Notes: generated by a model not told the origin, from the sequence alone. A stretch of 64,000 nucleotides of DNA from JAUILA01 sp050289805 (GCA_050289805.1 JBNKGL010000004.1:178305-242304), one strand, 5' to 3'. Numbered from the stretch's first letter, positions 8,258 through 17,506 are shown. Program-made: numbers and translations.

Positions 8258-9300
8258 GGTGCGTCATCAGACTTTTTCTTAAAGAACACCCGTGCAATCC
8301 ATTTGGGCAGAGCCAGTGCCCCCACGATGAGGTAGGGGTAGAAGGTGATAATTCTCCATAGTAATGCCGCCCCAAGGGTAAACTCGAAAAGGTATTCATT
8401 GAAAAACTTCATGAAGAAATGCTCGGCTGTACCGGTACTTCCCGGTGTGGGTGATATGAGCATCACTATCCATAAAATAAGATGCTTGCCGAAAATGATC
8501 ATATGGTCAAAAACAGAAAGGCCTTTGGTATAGGCGGCTACCAGGAAATTGAGGATGGAATAACGTGCCACCCAGGCGATGATTGTTGCGAGGGAGATTT
8601 GGATCCAGTACTTGATCGTATTACCCTTAATGAGTGAGGACGCCCACATCACTTCATTCCCATGCTGATATGCCGCATATCGCCAGCGTCTGAGCCATTT
8701 TATCGATGTAAGCTTGATCAGTACCCATTTGAACAGTCGGGGTCTCCAGAAAAGCGCCAGACTCATAATGATGGTGTAAAGCGCGATAAGCGAATAGCTC
8801 GTGACGAAAATATACCGGGATCCAGTTGTGGAGGCGGGGAAAATATCTTCGCCGAGAAATAACAGGGCCAGGGGAGCAGCGATCACGAAAAACAGATTAT
8901 CCAGGATGGCTGTAAGCATTACATACGCCAGGGATTTGCCCAGCGAAATCCTCTCTTTCACAAGGATGAAAACAGCAACGGCAGTTCCGCCTACCACTGA
9001 GGGAGTAACCGCCGATGCGAATTCCCAAAGAATGATCACGTAAATACTGCTGGTCCACGAGAGCTCCTGATTGGTGAGTGTTCGGATACGGTAAATGTAC
9101 GCGGCCTCTTTAATGAGCAGTACCAGGAATGCGAGAATAACAGGTAATAATCGCGCATCGAATATTAATCGAAGCCGTTCCGGAGTGAATTGATCATCAC
9201 TTAATACCTTGTAAATAACAAAACCTATACTAATTGCTGCCGGAAGCCAGACCTTATTTGGGTTTAGGGTCTTTAATATTTTTCGGGTATCAAGATTCAT
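8245..9300 (-). CDS. Flippase-like integral membrane protein (lysylphosphatidylglycerol synthase TM family)
   Basis: A 351-residue polytopic protein with about eight transmembrane helices and the UPF0104/YbhN-like pattern: SSIYVIILWEFASAVTPSVVGGTAVAVFIL in the middle (Pro and Gly rich), and ISPTPGSTGTAEHFF near residue 285. The family comprises the membrane domain of lysyl-phosphatidylglycerol synthases and stand-alone flippase-like proteins; the substrate is unknown. The scpA stop lies immediately upstream, so the two genes form an operon. The end overlaps coaE by 13 bp. Confidence 0.85.
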   Translation of the reverse strand: MNLDTRKILKTLNPNKVWLPAAISIGFVIYKVLSDDQFTPERLRLIFDARLLPVILAFLVLLIKEAAYIYRIRTLTNQELSWTSSIYVIILWEFASAVTPSVVGGTAVAVFILVKERISLGKSLAYVMLTAILDNLFFVIAAPLALLFLGEDIFPASTTGSRYIFVTSYSLIALYTIIMSLALFWRPRLFKWVLIKLTSIKWLRRWRYAAYQHGNEVMWASSLIKGNTIKYWIQISLATIIAWVARYSILNFLVAAYTKGLSVFDHMIIFGKHLILWIVMLISPTPGSTGTAEHFFMKFFNEYLFEFTLGAALLWRIITFYPYLIVGALALPKWIARVFFKKKSDDAPQAS

Positions 9301-10050
9301 TTAGCCTACCTCTATCTCCTCCAGTTTCTCAATCCAGAAATTATTGAATCCTTCTCCCAGGTGCAGGGTGACAATTCGAAGTTGAAGGAGTTCGAGAATT
9401 GCCAGAAAATTAAAGATGACGGCAATTTTGTTTGGAAATTTTGTAATGACCTGTTCAAAGGAAATACGGTTCGTACTTTTGAGCTCATACAGAATAAAGT
9501 CTTTCTGAGCTTCAATGGTATACGGATATTGAATTACCTCATGCACAGGCCGGTTCTGTGCTTCAGTATATCGCTCAATAACCTTCTGATATACGCGCAT
9601 CAGCTTATACAAATCAATATCCTGAATTTCAGCTTCCACATTCACCTGCTCGGATAACGATCGAATCTCTTTCAACAGATTTCCTCGCTTTTCCTTATTG
9701 ATTTCAGCCTCTTCCATTTCCTGGAGCTGCGCCAGAACGGATTTGTACTTCTTATATTCCAGCAGATGCCGAACGAGCTCTTCACGGGGGTCTATCTCAT
9801 TCCCTGCATCATCAAGCTGAGGCCTGGGTAGTAACATTCTTGACTTGATCTTCATTAATGTTGCCGCAACCAGTATGAACTCACTGGCAACTTCTATATT
9901 CATCGATTCAAGGTGATGAAGGTAATCCAGGAAATCATTTGTAATCTTCGCTATCGGAATATCATGGATATCAAGTTCATCCCTTTCGATAAAAAAAAGC
10001 AACAGGTCAAACGGACCTTCGAAAAGTGGAAGTTTGATTTCAAAGCTCAA
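9301..10050 (-). CDS. scpA: Segregation and condensation protein A
   Basis: Kleisin subunit of the bacterial SMC-ScpAB condensin. The 249-residue product begins MSFEIKLPLFEGPFDLLLFF, the hallmark of ScpA, and has IPIAKITNDFLDYL and MKIKSRMLLPRP in the N-terminal SMC-neck binding part. The C-terminal winged helix (about 190-240) would bind the SMC cap. It starts with TTG; no in-frame ATG exists nearby. scpB and smc are not in the window. It abuts the downstream flippase-like gene. Confidence 0.93.
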   Translation of the reverse strand: MSFEIKLPLFEGPFDLLLFFIERDELDIHDIPIAKITNDFLDYLHHLESMNIEVASEFILVAATLMKIKSRMLLPRPQLDDAGNEIDPREELVRHLLEYKKYKSVLAQLQEMEEAEINKEKRGNLLKEIRSLSEQVNVEAEIQDIDLYKLMRVYQKVIERYTEAQNRPVHEVIQYPYTIEAQKDFILYELKSTNRISFEQVITKFPNKIAVIFNFLAILELLQLRIVTLHLGEGFNNFWIEKLEEIEVG

Positions 10051-10143
10051 GACATGGATAATTTCAAGGTGATGTGTTTTTCGCCGAATATCAAAGATAT
10101 TATTTTAACCTCGTTTCAGCGTAATTCCTAGTATTAAAAAATG

Positions 10144-10151
10144 TAATTTTG
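10144..10151 (+). promoter_or_regulatory. Bacteroidota -7 promoter element (TAATTTTG) for dxs
   Basis: TAATTTTG fits TAnnTTTG and lies 96 bp before the dxs ATG, in the 196-bp divergent gap between scpA and dxs. The -33 element is weak (TTTC at 10114-10117, 26 bp upstream, as at the leucine dehydrogenase promoter). Confidence 0.45.
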
Positions 10152-10246
10152 TGCATTACATCACTTTACATACTTTTTGGAATACGGAAACAGAACACTT
10201 ACCTTAAGTTTTTGTTCATTGATTATCACATGACGAGCACATACAA

Positions 10247-12169
10247 ATGTTGATTGAACCCGGAAAATTACTTGCGGAAATCAATTCTCCCGCAGACCTA
10301 AAGAAACTCTCCCCTGAACAACTTGTAACCCTCAGTACGGAACTACGTGATTTTATCATCGATAATGTCTCTGTCTACGGAGGACATTTTGGTGCAAGTT
10401 TGGGAGTTGTTGAACTTACCGTTGCTCTGCATTACGTATTCAACACACCCTATGACCAATTGGTATGGGATGTGGGTCACCAGGCCTATGGTCACAAAAT
10501 ACTAACCGGCCGAAGGGATGTTTTTCATACCAACCGGCTATACAAAGGGATATCCGGGTTTCCGAAAAGAAAGGAAAGCGAGTACGATACGTTCGGTGTG
10601 GGTCATTCCTCAACTTCAATATCTGCTGCATTGGGGATGGCAGAAGCTTCCCATTTTCTCGGAAAAGAAGATAAACAGCATATTGCCGTAATCGGGGACG
10701 GCGCAATGACGGGAGGCCTTGCATTCGAGGCAATGAATCATGCCGGCGTGAGCAATACAAACCTGCTCATCATTCTGAATGACAACTGTATGTCGATAGA
10801 CCCGAATGTGGGTGCGCTGAAGGATTATCTTACAGATATTACAACTTCACATACCTACAACAAGGTTCGTGATGAGATCTGGAATGTACTGGGAAAATTC
10901 AGCAAGTTCGGCCCGAATCCCAGGGAGATTGTTGGAAAGATCGAAAACAGTATCAAGTCTCTCCTGCTTAGCCAGAGTAATTTATTTGAATCCCTGAATT
11001 TGCGCTATTTCGGACCAGTGGATGGCCATGACGTAAATCATATGGTGCATGTACTGAAAGACCTGAGGGATATCAAAGGGCCTAAAATTCTTCATATAGT
11101 TACCACAAAGGGCAAGGGGTACGCACCTGCTGAGAATGGAAATAAAACTACCTGGCACGCACCGGGGAAGTTTGATAAGGTGACGGGCGAGATTCGCAAA
11201 AAAGTTCATGATACTCCCCAGCCTCCAAAATACCAGGAAGTCTTCGGTCATACGATCGTGGAACTGGCAGAAAAGAATGATAAAATCATGGGTATTACGC
11301 CGGCGATGCCTTCGGGATCATCCATGAATATCATGATGAAAGCCATGCCAGAACGCGCATTTGATGTGGGTATTGCCGAACAGCATGCGGTAACATTCAG
11401 TGCCGGACTTGCCACTCAGGGTTTAATTCCATTTTGTAATATTTACAGCACGTTTATGCAACGCTCCTACGATCAGGTGATTCATGACGTCTGTATTCAG
11501 GATCTTCCGGTTAATTTCTGCCTGGACAGGGCAGGATTTGCCGGTGCCGATGGTCCTACGCATCATGGAGCTTATGATATCGCATTCATGAGATGCATAC
11601 CCAATATGATCGTTTCTTCCCCTATGAATGAGGAGGAATTAAGAAATTTGATGTACACAGCGCAACTGCCGCGCGAGGGAAAAGCTTTTACCATTCGATA
11701 TCCCAGGGGTCAGGGCGTCATGCCGGAATGGAAAACGCCAATGGAGGCAATTGAAATCGGAACCGGCCGAACTATTTGTGAAGGAAGTGATGTAGCCATT
11801 TTAACAATCGGGCATATCGGGAACTATGCAGTTGAAGCATGTGAATACCTGGGTGATGAAGGGCTTACTCCTGCTCATTTTGACATGCGTTTTGTAAAGC
11901 CAATCGATGAGAAACTGCTGCACAAAATTTTCAAGAAATTCAGAAAGATAGTAACCGTCGAAGATGGCTGTGTGATGGGCGGTTTTGGCAGTGCCGTAGC
12001 CGAATTTATGGTAGATCACGGATACCAGGCAAGGATAGAGCGTCTGGGAATTCCAGACAGGATCGTCGAACATGGCGAACAGCTGGAATTACATGCAGAA
12101 TGTAATTTTGATCCGGAAGGCATCATGAATGCCGTACGGCGTCTTGCTGAAAGCAACGTCACTGTCTGA
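10247..12169 (+). CDS. dxs: 1-deoxy-D-xylulose-5-phosphate synthase
   Basis: First enzyme of the MEP isoprenoid pathway: pyruvate plus glyceraldehyde 3-phosphate to DXP, with thiamine diphosphate and Mg2+. The 640-residue length is standard. Visible landmarks: SVYGGHFGASLGVVELTVAL (43-62), WDVGHQAYGHK (74-84), the TPP/metal motif GDGAMTGG (150-157) with the following NDN, and the second-half transketolase region DVGIAEQHAVTFSAGLA containing the catalytic Glu, then DRAGFAGADGPTHHGAYD. It is followed 1 bp later by an alpha/beta hydrolase gene, presumably co-transcribed. Confidence 0.95.
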   Translation: MLIEPGKLLAEINSPADLKKLSPEQLVTLSTELRDFIIDNVSVYGGHFGASLGVVELTVALHYVFNTPYDQLVWDVGHQAYGHKILTGRRDVFHTNRLYKGISGFPKRKESEYDTFGVGHSSTSISAALGMAEASHFLGKEDKQHIAVIGDGAMTGGLAFEAMNHAGVSNTNLLIILNDNCMSIDPNVGALKDYLTDITTSHTYNKVRDEIWNVLGKFSKFGPNPREIVGKIENSIKSLLLSQSNLFESLNLRYFGPVDGHDVNHMVHVLKDLRDIKGPKILHIVTTKGKGYAPAENGNKTTWHAPGKFDKVTGEIRKKVHDTPQPPKYQEVFGHTIVELAEKNDKIMGITPAMPSGSSMNIMMKAMPERAFDVGIAEQHAVTFSAGLATQGLIPFCNIYSTFMQRSYDQVIHDVCIQDLPVNFCLDRAGFAGADGPTHHGAYDIAFMRCIPNMIVSSPMNEEELRNLMYTAQLPREGKAFTIRYPRGQGVMPEWKTPMEAIEIGTGRTICEGSDVAILTIGHIGNYAVEACEYLGDEGLTPAHFDMRFVKPIDEKLLHKIFKKFRKIVTVEDGCVMGGFGSAVAEFMVDHGYQARIERLGIPDRIVEHGEQLELHAECNFDPEGIMNAVRRLAESNVTV

Positions 12170-12170
12170 A

Positions 12171-12926
12171 ATGTCAAGACTCAGGTACCGATCCTACGGT
12201 AGTGGACCTGCGCTGATTTTACTCCACGGGTTTTGTGAAGGAGGTTATATCTGGGACCAGATGGTTCCATTGCTTTCTAATGAATTTACCGTCTATTGTC
12301 CGGATCTTCCGGGACATGGTGAATCCCCGCTTTCAGAGGAGATTAATTCTATCAGCGACATCGGCGCCATTATCAATGAATGGGTTTTGGAAGAAAACCT
12401 ATACAAGCCAGCGATCATCGGACATTCCATGGGTGGTTATGTGCTTCTGGCTGCCATTGACCAACAACCTGCACTATACTCCAAGGCGGGCCTGTTCCAT
12501 AGCACACCGCTGGCCGACAGCACGGAAAAGCAGAAAAACCGGAATAAATCAATCGCATTTATTTTAGAACATGGAACCGCTCCATTTTTCGATATTTTCA
12601 TTCCTTCACTCTATTTCAGGGAGGGGCCTTGGCATGAATCACTGGCGGGAAGAATTCGGAAAACAAAAAAGGAAACGCTGCTGCGTTATACCGCCTGGAT
12701 GCGCGACAGAGCGGATCTGCAAAATGTTCTCGGGAAATTGGATGATGAATTCCTGATCCTCGCCGGTCAGAAGGATGAATTTATACCTGTAGGATCTTTG
12801 AAGGAACTTCAAAACCATCATGAATTTAAATTTCAGGTTCTCAATGACGTTGGTCACCTGGGAATGATGGAAGACCCAAAGGCCTGTGCAGCCATAATTC
12901 GGGATTATCTCAATTATGGTGACTAG
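12171..12926 (+). CDS. Alpha/beta-fold hydrolase
   Basis: A 251-residue soluble alpha/beta hydrolase, starting at the ATG at 12171, 1 bp after the dxs stop; an earlier in-frame ATG at 12129 lies inside dxs and is unlikely. Oxyanion-hole HGFCEGGYIWD (19-29), nucleophile elbow GHSMGG with Ser86, acid in LAGQKDEF and His in DVGHLGMMEDP complete the triad. The substrate is unknown. No signal peptide is visible. The stop codon overlaps that of the convergent amidohydrolase in the palindrome CTAG. Confidence 0.88.
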   Translation: MSRLRYRSYGSGPALILLHGFCEGGYIWDQMVPLLSNEFTVYCPDLPGHGESPLSEEINSISDIGAIINEWVLEENLYKPAIIGHSMGGYVLLAAIDQQPALYSKAGLFHSTPLADSTEKQKNRNKSIAFILEHGTAPFFDIFIPSLYFREGPWHESLAGRIRKTKKETLLRYTAWMRDRADLQNVLGKLDDEFLILAGQKDEFIPVGSLKELQNHHEFKFQVLNDVGHLGMMEDPKACAAIIRDYLNYGD

Positions 12927-14212
12927 CGATTGCCTGTTTGACTGCTTAATTTATCAAGGACCACTTCACCGTTTTGCATGACAAATAGGGGGTTTCTGGT
13001 GGTTGAAATTGACTCAATCGGGTTGCCCCTTACGGCAATAAGGTCTGCTCTCATTCCGTCGGCAATGAGGCCCCTGTCTGAATAATGAAACATCTGTGCA
13101 TTGTTGAAGGTTGCCGATCGCAACGCATCCACTGGTTTCATCCCGTATTCAACCATTAATTCAAGCTCCCAGGCATTATCTCCATGGCTGAACACGCCAA
13201 CATCACCGCCGAAAACTATCTGAACTCCACTTTTCAAGGCTTTTTGAAAGGATTCTTTTTTCTGAATTAAACGGGCCGGGACAGGATCGACTCCCTTTCG
13301 GTATCCATTATACGATGAGATAGCCTCTACTGCGGCGAGGGTCGGACAAAAGCCAATATTTTTTTCGCGCATCAGGTTGAACAATTCCTCCGTTCCACCA
13401 TCTCCGTGTTCAATCGTTTCAACACCAGCCATTATTGCCCTTCGCATTCCTTCTTCAGTCCCGGCATGGGCTACCACATAGCTTCCTCCACTTCTGGCGG
13501 TTTCTACCATCGTATGAAGTTCTTCCTCACTGAAGGTAGGCATGGAAGTTCCTTCAGGCCCCCAGCGATAATCGGCATACACCTTTATGAAGTCGGCCCC
13601 TTTACCAAGTTGTTCCCGGACAGTTTGGCGTACACCGTCGATTCCATCGGCTTCCTGTGCACCCAGTGGTACGGTAACACCATCATGAAATCCCTTTGGT
13701 CCGTAACTACCTGTGGAAACAATAGCGGGTCCGGCTACAATCATTTCAGGCCCCTTAATTATGTTCTGCTCAAGAGCTTTTCGAACGGATACATCGGTAT
13801 ATCCTGCCCCTTCGCTTCCAAGATCACGAAGTGTGGTTATGCCATGTTCAAGGGATGCTTGCAGATGATTTGCAGCACGTATCGCCCGAAGTGCGGGCGC
13901 CTCTTTTAAAACCTGGTCATTCCAGGGAGTTTCATTGTAGGGATGTAACAGCACATGGGCATGCCCTTCAATCAGTCCGGGCATAAGTGTCATCCCCGGA
14001 AGGTTTAACGGTGTTGCATTCCCGAATTTACCGGGAACCGTATTTCCCGCATAGACGATCATGCCATTGCTCACCACAACTTTCCAGTCATTGTGCATTT
14101 CCTTACCATCAAAAACACGGTCGGGATTGAGGACAACCAACGTGTTCTGCTGTGCCATTAGGGTTATTGCAGAGAGGAGGATGAACAGGATGGAAAGTAA
14201 ACGCATATTCAT
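12923..14212 (-). CDS. Secreted amidohydrolase family metalloenzyme
   Basis: A 429-residue member of the imidazolonepropionase-like amidohydrolases, with a signal peptide (MRLLSILFILLSAITLMAQ). Metal ligands are clear: GHAHVLLHP (HxH, about residues 84-92), the carboxylated-lysine region DFIKVYADYRW, VVAHAGTEEGMRRA, ETIEHGDG and the Asp in VFGGDVGVFSHGDN. Relatives hydrolyse Xaa-Pro dipeptides, cyclic amides or organophosphates, so the substrate cannot be named. It is the last gene of a run starting with the di-iron hydroxylase at 16874, following the preceding gene after 22 bp. It probably acts in the periplasm. Confidence 0.87.
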   Translation of the reverse strand: MNMRLLSILFILLSAITLMAQQNTLVVLNPDRVFDGKEMHNDWKVVVSNGMIVYAGNTVPGKFGNATPLNLPGMTLMPGLIEGHAHVLLHPYNETPWNDQVLKEAPALRAIRAANHLQASLEHGITTLRDLGSEGAGYTDVSVRKALEQNIIKGPEMIVAGPAIVSTGSYGPKGFHDGVTVPLGAQEADGIDGVRQTVREQLGKGADFIKVYADYRWGPEGTSMPTFSEEELHTMVETARSGGSYVVAHAGTEEGMRRAIMAGVETIEHGDGGTEELFNLMREKNIGFCPTLAAVEAISSYNGYRKGVDPVPARLIQKKESFQKALKSGVQIVFGGDVGVFSHGDNAWELELMVEYGMKPVDALRSATFNNAQMFHYSDRGLIADGMRADLIAVRGNPIESISTTRNPLFVMQNGEVVLDKLSSQTGNR

Positions 14213-14234
14213 TCCGGAAGATAATCAAACATCT

Positions 14235-15245
14235 TTAGTTCCCCATGAGCTCTTTCCGAAGATTGGCGATGTACATGGTTAAGGACTGCTGCCAGTCAGG
14301 AGCGGCATCATAAGTTTTTCCAAGGAAAACATTTCCGCTGTAAATATGCTTGATGTAAAATTTATAAACCGGAAGGTCCTTGTCGAAGGACAGCGTATAT
14401 GGCTGATTATCCCTGAAAGATATTGATTCGTAGGATTCCTGATTCGGATCTGTATCATAATCCAGAATCTCGCGTACAGATTCACCGGTGGTATGGACAA
14501 AGTACAGGATGAACTGAAACCCATCAGACCGCAATTGCCGTTCATCCCGTGACGGGTCTACGATCTCATATTTAAAAGGATAATAAGCCATTGTCTGCCT
14601 GATCATGGCGGTATCCGCGAAAGGAAGAACCGCAAGTTTGTCTGACTGCAGGTTCAGGTCATAAAACTCAGATCTCCGCCCGTTGATAGGCGTAATGAGC
14701 TTGCCAGGTAATGCATTATTAAGAATCAAAAGATTCCTTAGTTCCTGTCCGGAATTCGTGGCTGCCCGGTATAGCTGGTTAAGTGCCTGGCTCAGATCGG
14801 GGGCACTGGTTTCCCAAACAGGGGTTTTTGGGTCAATCATGGAATTTTTATCAAACGCTGCAACCCTGATTACAAAATTTGATGGGTTCTGTTTAATGAA
14901 CACCAAATGGGTTATGTTCCTGTCGTCGAATGCCTGGAGTAAGGCTTTTTCTGTTTCAGGCCCGCTTTGAATATCACCCATATGGTAGGCCGCGACAACA
15001 TCGATCCCGGAGCGTTTCATAAATGGTTGTGCTTCCTCGGCTATCGGCATCCATTCACCGCGTAGACGCTGGTCCTGAGGGTCTGGCAGAGGATCAACGA
15101 TCATAAGGGATTTTCCGCTTCTCAGCTCTTTCGGAAGTTCAGCTGCCACACTCAGGCTGTCGGCAGAATTGTTCTGGGCCTTTAAATGCCCGGTCCCGAC
15201 AGAAAAAGTTACGATCAGTAATAATATGGCAACGCTGATTTTCAT
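14235..15245 (-). CDS. Secreted protein of unknown function
   Basis: A 336-residue protein with a signal peptide (MKISVAILLLIVTFSVGTGHLKA, cut near residue 24). The mature part is mixed alpha/beta and soluble; visible stretches include SLMIVDPLPDPQDQRLRGEW and FQFILYFVHTTGESVREIL, neither of which I can place in a named family. Its ATG shares one base with the TAA stop of the upstream VOC gene (TAATG), so it is translationally coupled to the Rieske/VOC group. Function unknown. Confidence 0.65.
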   Translation of the reverse strand: MKISVAILLLIVTFSVGTGHLKAQNNSADSLSVAAELPKELRSGKSLMIVDPLPDPQDQRLRGEWMPIAEEAQPFMKRSGIDVVAAYHMGDIQSGPETEKALLQAFDDRNITHLVFIKQNPSNFVIRVAAFDKNSMIDPKTPVWETSAPDLSQALNQLYRAATNSGQELRNLLILNNALPGKLITPINGRRSEFYDLNLQSDKLAVLPFADTAMIRQTMAYYPFKYEIVDPSRDERQLRSDGFQFILYFVHTTGESVREILDYDTDPNQESYESISFRDNQPYTLSFDKDLPVYKFYIKHIYSGNVFLGKTYDAAPDWQQSLTMYIANLRKELMGN

Positions 15246-15661
15246 TATGTGGCAAAAAGCTGATTCATATCCTTAAACGCCTTAAACTCGAGTGCATTGC
15301 CGCTCGGATCAAGAAAAAACATGGTAGCCTGTTCGCCGGGGAGTCCCTTGAAACGGATATGCGGTTCAATAATGAAGGAAATGCCAGCTTCTTTCAATCG
15401 CTTTGCCATGGCTTCCCAATCACTCATTTCAAGAACAACACCGAAATGCCGTACAGGAACCTGATCTCCATCCACATTATTGGTGGTGGATCTTTTTGCT
15501 TCTTCCGGTGAAAGGTGCGCCACCACCTGGTGTCCGTACATGTTAAAGTCAATCCAGTGATCGGATGTCCTTCCGGTCGAACAACCCAGAATGTTGGTGT
15601 AAAAATCAAAGGTTTCCTCTAAATCCGTTACAGGAAATGCCAGGTGAAATGGTTGTATCAT
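15245..15661 (-). CDS. VOC-fold protein (glyoxalase/extradiol dioxygenase-like)
   Basis: A 138-residue vicinal-oxygen-chelate protein: IQPFHLAFPVTDLEETFDFYTN at the start supplies the first metal ligand His6, DFNMYGHQVVAHL follows in mid-protein, RHFGVVLEMSDWEAMAKRL opens the second module, and FFLDPSGNALEFKAF near the C-terminus supplies the Glu ligand. This metal set is compatible with an Fe(II) extradiol-type dioxygenase or a glyoxalase. It sits 3 bp after the Rieske gene and couples to the next gene by a TAATG overlap. Confidence 0.85.
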   Translation of the reverse strand: MIQPFHLAFPVTDLEETFDFYTNILGCSTGRTSDHWIDFNMYGHQVVAHLSPEEAKRSTTNNVDGDQVPVRHFGVVLEMSDWEAMAKRLKEAGISFIIEPHIRFKGLPGEQATMFFLDPSGNALEFKAFKDMNQLFAT

Positions 15662-15664
15662 AAA

Positions 15665-15985
15665 TTAATCAATTCCAAGAAAAACTTCATTGTCGACTTT
15701 AATGGGAAAGGTTTCGAGGTCAGCAGTCCTCTGTTCACATTCCCTGCCTGTTTTTAAGTTATAGCGATAAGAATGAAGCGGGCAGATGATTTCACCGTTC
15801 GGACTTACAGTGCCTCTGAACAAAGGTTCATGTTGATGGGGGCAAAGTGGTTCAAACGCAAATAATTCATTTTTTCTTCGAACCACGGTCACCTTACGGT
15901 CCCCGATCTTCAGTTGGTACGGATCGTTTTCCGGTAATGCCTTACAGGTGTCTTCCCAGCTTTTAAAGATTCTTACCCATCTCAT
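15665..15985 (-). CDS. Rieske [2Fe-2S] ferredoxin-like protein
   Basis: A 106-residue single-domain Rieske protein. The cluster ligands are present in both boxes: CPHQH (Cys48, His50) and CPLHSYRYN (Cys68, His71), with the usual spacing for NirD-like or dioxygenase-type ferredoxins. There is no signal peptide, so it is cytoplasmic. The gene overlaps the membrane di-iron hydroxylase gene by 23 bp, which suggests that it delivers electrons to that enzyme, although no reductase is encoded beside it. Confidence 0.9.
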   Translation of the reverse strand: MRWVRIFKSWEDTCKALPENDPYQLKIGDRKVTVVRRKNELFAFEPLCPHQHEPLFRGTVSPNGEIICPLHSYRYNLKTGRECEQRTADLETFPIKVDNEVFLGID

Positions 15986-16874
15986 TGTCGGCGAACTTTT
16001 TCTTCACCTCTTCGAGCCTTGCGGGCCTTGTCATTATCATGGCGTACGCTTCCCGAATCGACTTGGAGTTTGTAACATCATTATAGATGTCCATCCACTC
16101 ATGGAAACAAAGATAAACAGGATTGTAGGAATTTACAGGTTTGGTAATCCCGTATTTTGCCTGCTCGCCTTCAGGGTGGAAAGTGCCGAACATCCGATCC
16201 CAGATTACAAAAGTGGATCCGTAGTTTTTGTCGAGATATGATTCATTGGTGGCATGATGTACGCGATGATGTGAAGGGGTTACAAAAATGTATTCAAACC
16301 ATCGTGGCATTTTTCTGATGTATTCGGTATGGATCCAGAACTGGTAAAGAACTTCTACCTGGTGACAGATAAAAAACACCACGGGATGAAACCCCGCCAA
16401 AGCAACCGGAATAAAGAAAACGATCTTGAGATGCTGGGTCCATCCGAGCCTGAAACTCACAGACCAGTTATATTTTTCGGAGTTATGATGCGTCACATGC
16501 GTTGCCCACCAAAACCTGTTTTCATGGGCAATTCGATGCGCCCAGTAACGCCAGAAGTCAATCCAGACCAAACAAAGGATATAGGCCCACCATTCGTTTG
16601 GGATTGACCATGGGACAAGGTTGTAGAAAAACAGAATGATTCCGAAAGTGGCCACTTTCAGCATGGCGCTCAATCCAACATTTACCAGCCCGATAGTGGT
16701 GGCTGCCAGGGTATCCTTTCGGTTATACAAGTCCCTGTTTTGGCGATAACTTATGATCCATTCCGCGGCTACCAGAATAAACATCACCGGGGCCGCATAA
16801 AGTATGATATTCGGCAGGTTCATGTCGAAGACCTGCTCGATAGTCAGTTGTTCCTTCTCGGTGAAAAAATCCAT
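15963..16874 (-). CDS. Sterol desaturase/fatty acid hydroxylase family membrane protein
   Basis: A 303-residue membrane di-iron oxygenase of the FA_hydroxylase superfamily. Three His boxes can be seen: HRIAHE (113-118), HVTHHNSE (126-133) and HRVHHATNES (~206-215), together with WIDFWRYWAHR. About four transmembrane helices surround them. Family members hydroxylate or desaturate fatty acids, carotenoids, sterols or alkylglycerols; the substrate here is unknown. It is the first gene of the tight run to the Rieske, VOC, secreted unknown and amidohydrolase genes. A DUF6134-like gene ends 50 bp upstream and may belong to the same transcript. Confidence 0.9.
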   Translation of the reverse strand: MDFFTEKEQLTIEQVFDMNLPNIILYAAPVMFILVAAEWIISYRQNRDLYNRKDTLAATTIGLVNVGLSAMLKVATFGIILFFYNLVPWSIPNEWWAYILCLVWIDFWRYWAHRIAHENRFWWATHVTHHNSEKYNWSVSFRLGWTQHLKIVFFIPVALAGFHPVVFFICHQVEVLYQFWIHTEYIRKMPRWFEYIFVTPSHHRVHHATNESYLDKNYGSTFVIWDRMFGTFHPEGEQAKYGITKPVNSYNPVYLCFHEWMDIYNDVTNSKSIREAYAMIMTRPARLEEVKKKFADNEMGKNL

Positions 16875-16924
16875 AAGTTTCGAATATAAGAAGATAAACT
16901 TACCGATTAATAACCAAAGTAAAA

Positions 16925-17506
16925 TTAATTGATCTTGTGCAACTCAATTGTGGCCAGGGGCAGGTCTACCTCTACCCGTGTACAAATCCCGTTTTCATAG
17001 AAATAATGATTTTTGCGATCATCGGGCTTGGTCAATACAAAAGTTTGCGGTGCAGATTTCTGGATGGAACAGAATTCCCCAAAACGTTCGGAAAATATCT
17101 TGCCATCGGTGGGTGGGCGAAAATACATGGTCGAAATACTTTCTGAAATGACCATTTTTTCTTTTCGGCCTTCGTCATCAACCTGAATATGATAAATGTC
17201 TTCGAGATACTTGATTGAAGAGTGTGATTTACGTTTATCATTCACGGTATTTTCGGAAGAAGCGCTCAGAAGAAAGCCATCACGATAAACTGAATAATAT
17301 TCTGTATACATATCAAAGCTCAGCAGAAAACTGAACTTAGTCCGGCTTTTTAAATCAAATGTGGTTAAAGAACCGCTTTCGCTTTGTTCTGCAATAAGAT
17401 ATCCGATAGAATCACCCTTCCAGTCGATGCGGTATACATGCCGCTGACTGTACAGCGAACTGCTCACCAGGATGAGCATAAAATATGGGATATATTTATA
17501 TAGCAT
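16925..17506 (-). CDS. DUF6134-like secreted protein
   Basis: A 193-residue protein with an N-terminal signal peptide (MLYKYIPYFMLILVSSSLYS). The remainder is a beta-rich domain; YRIDWKGDSIGYLIAEQSE, the central TKFSFLLSFDMYTEYYSVYRDGF and the late FYENGICTRVEVDLPLATIEL resemble DUF6134 proteins of Bacteroidota, whose function is unknown. The gene ends 50 bp before the membrane di-iron hydroxylase start on the same strand. Confidence 0.65.
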   Translation of the reverse strand: MLYKYIPYFMLILVSSSLYSQRHVYRIDWKGDSIGYLIAEQSESGSLTTFDLKSRTKFSFLLSFDMYTEYYSVYRDGFLLSASSENTVNDKRKSHSSIKYLEDIYHIQVDDEGRKEKMVISESISTMYFRPPTDGKIFSERFGEFCSIQKSAPQTFVLTKPDDRKNHYFYENGICTRVEVDLPLATIELHKIN

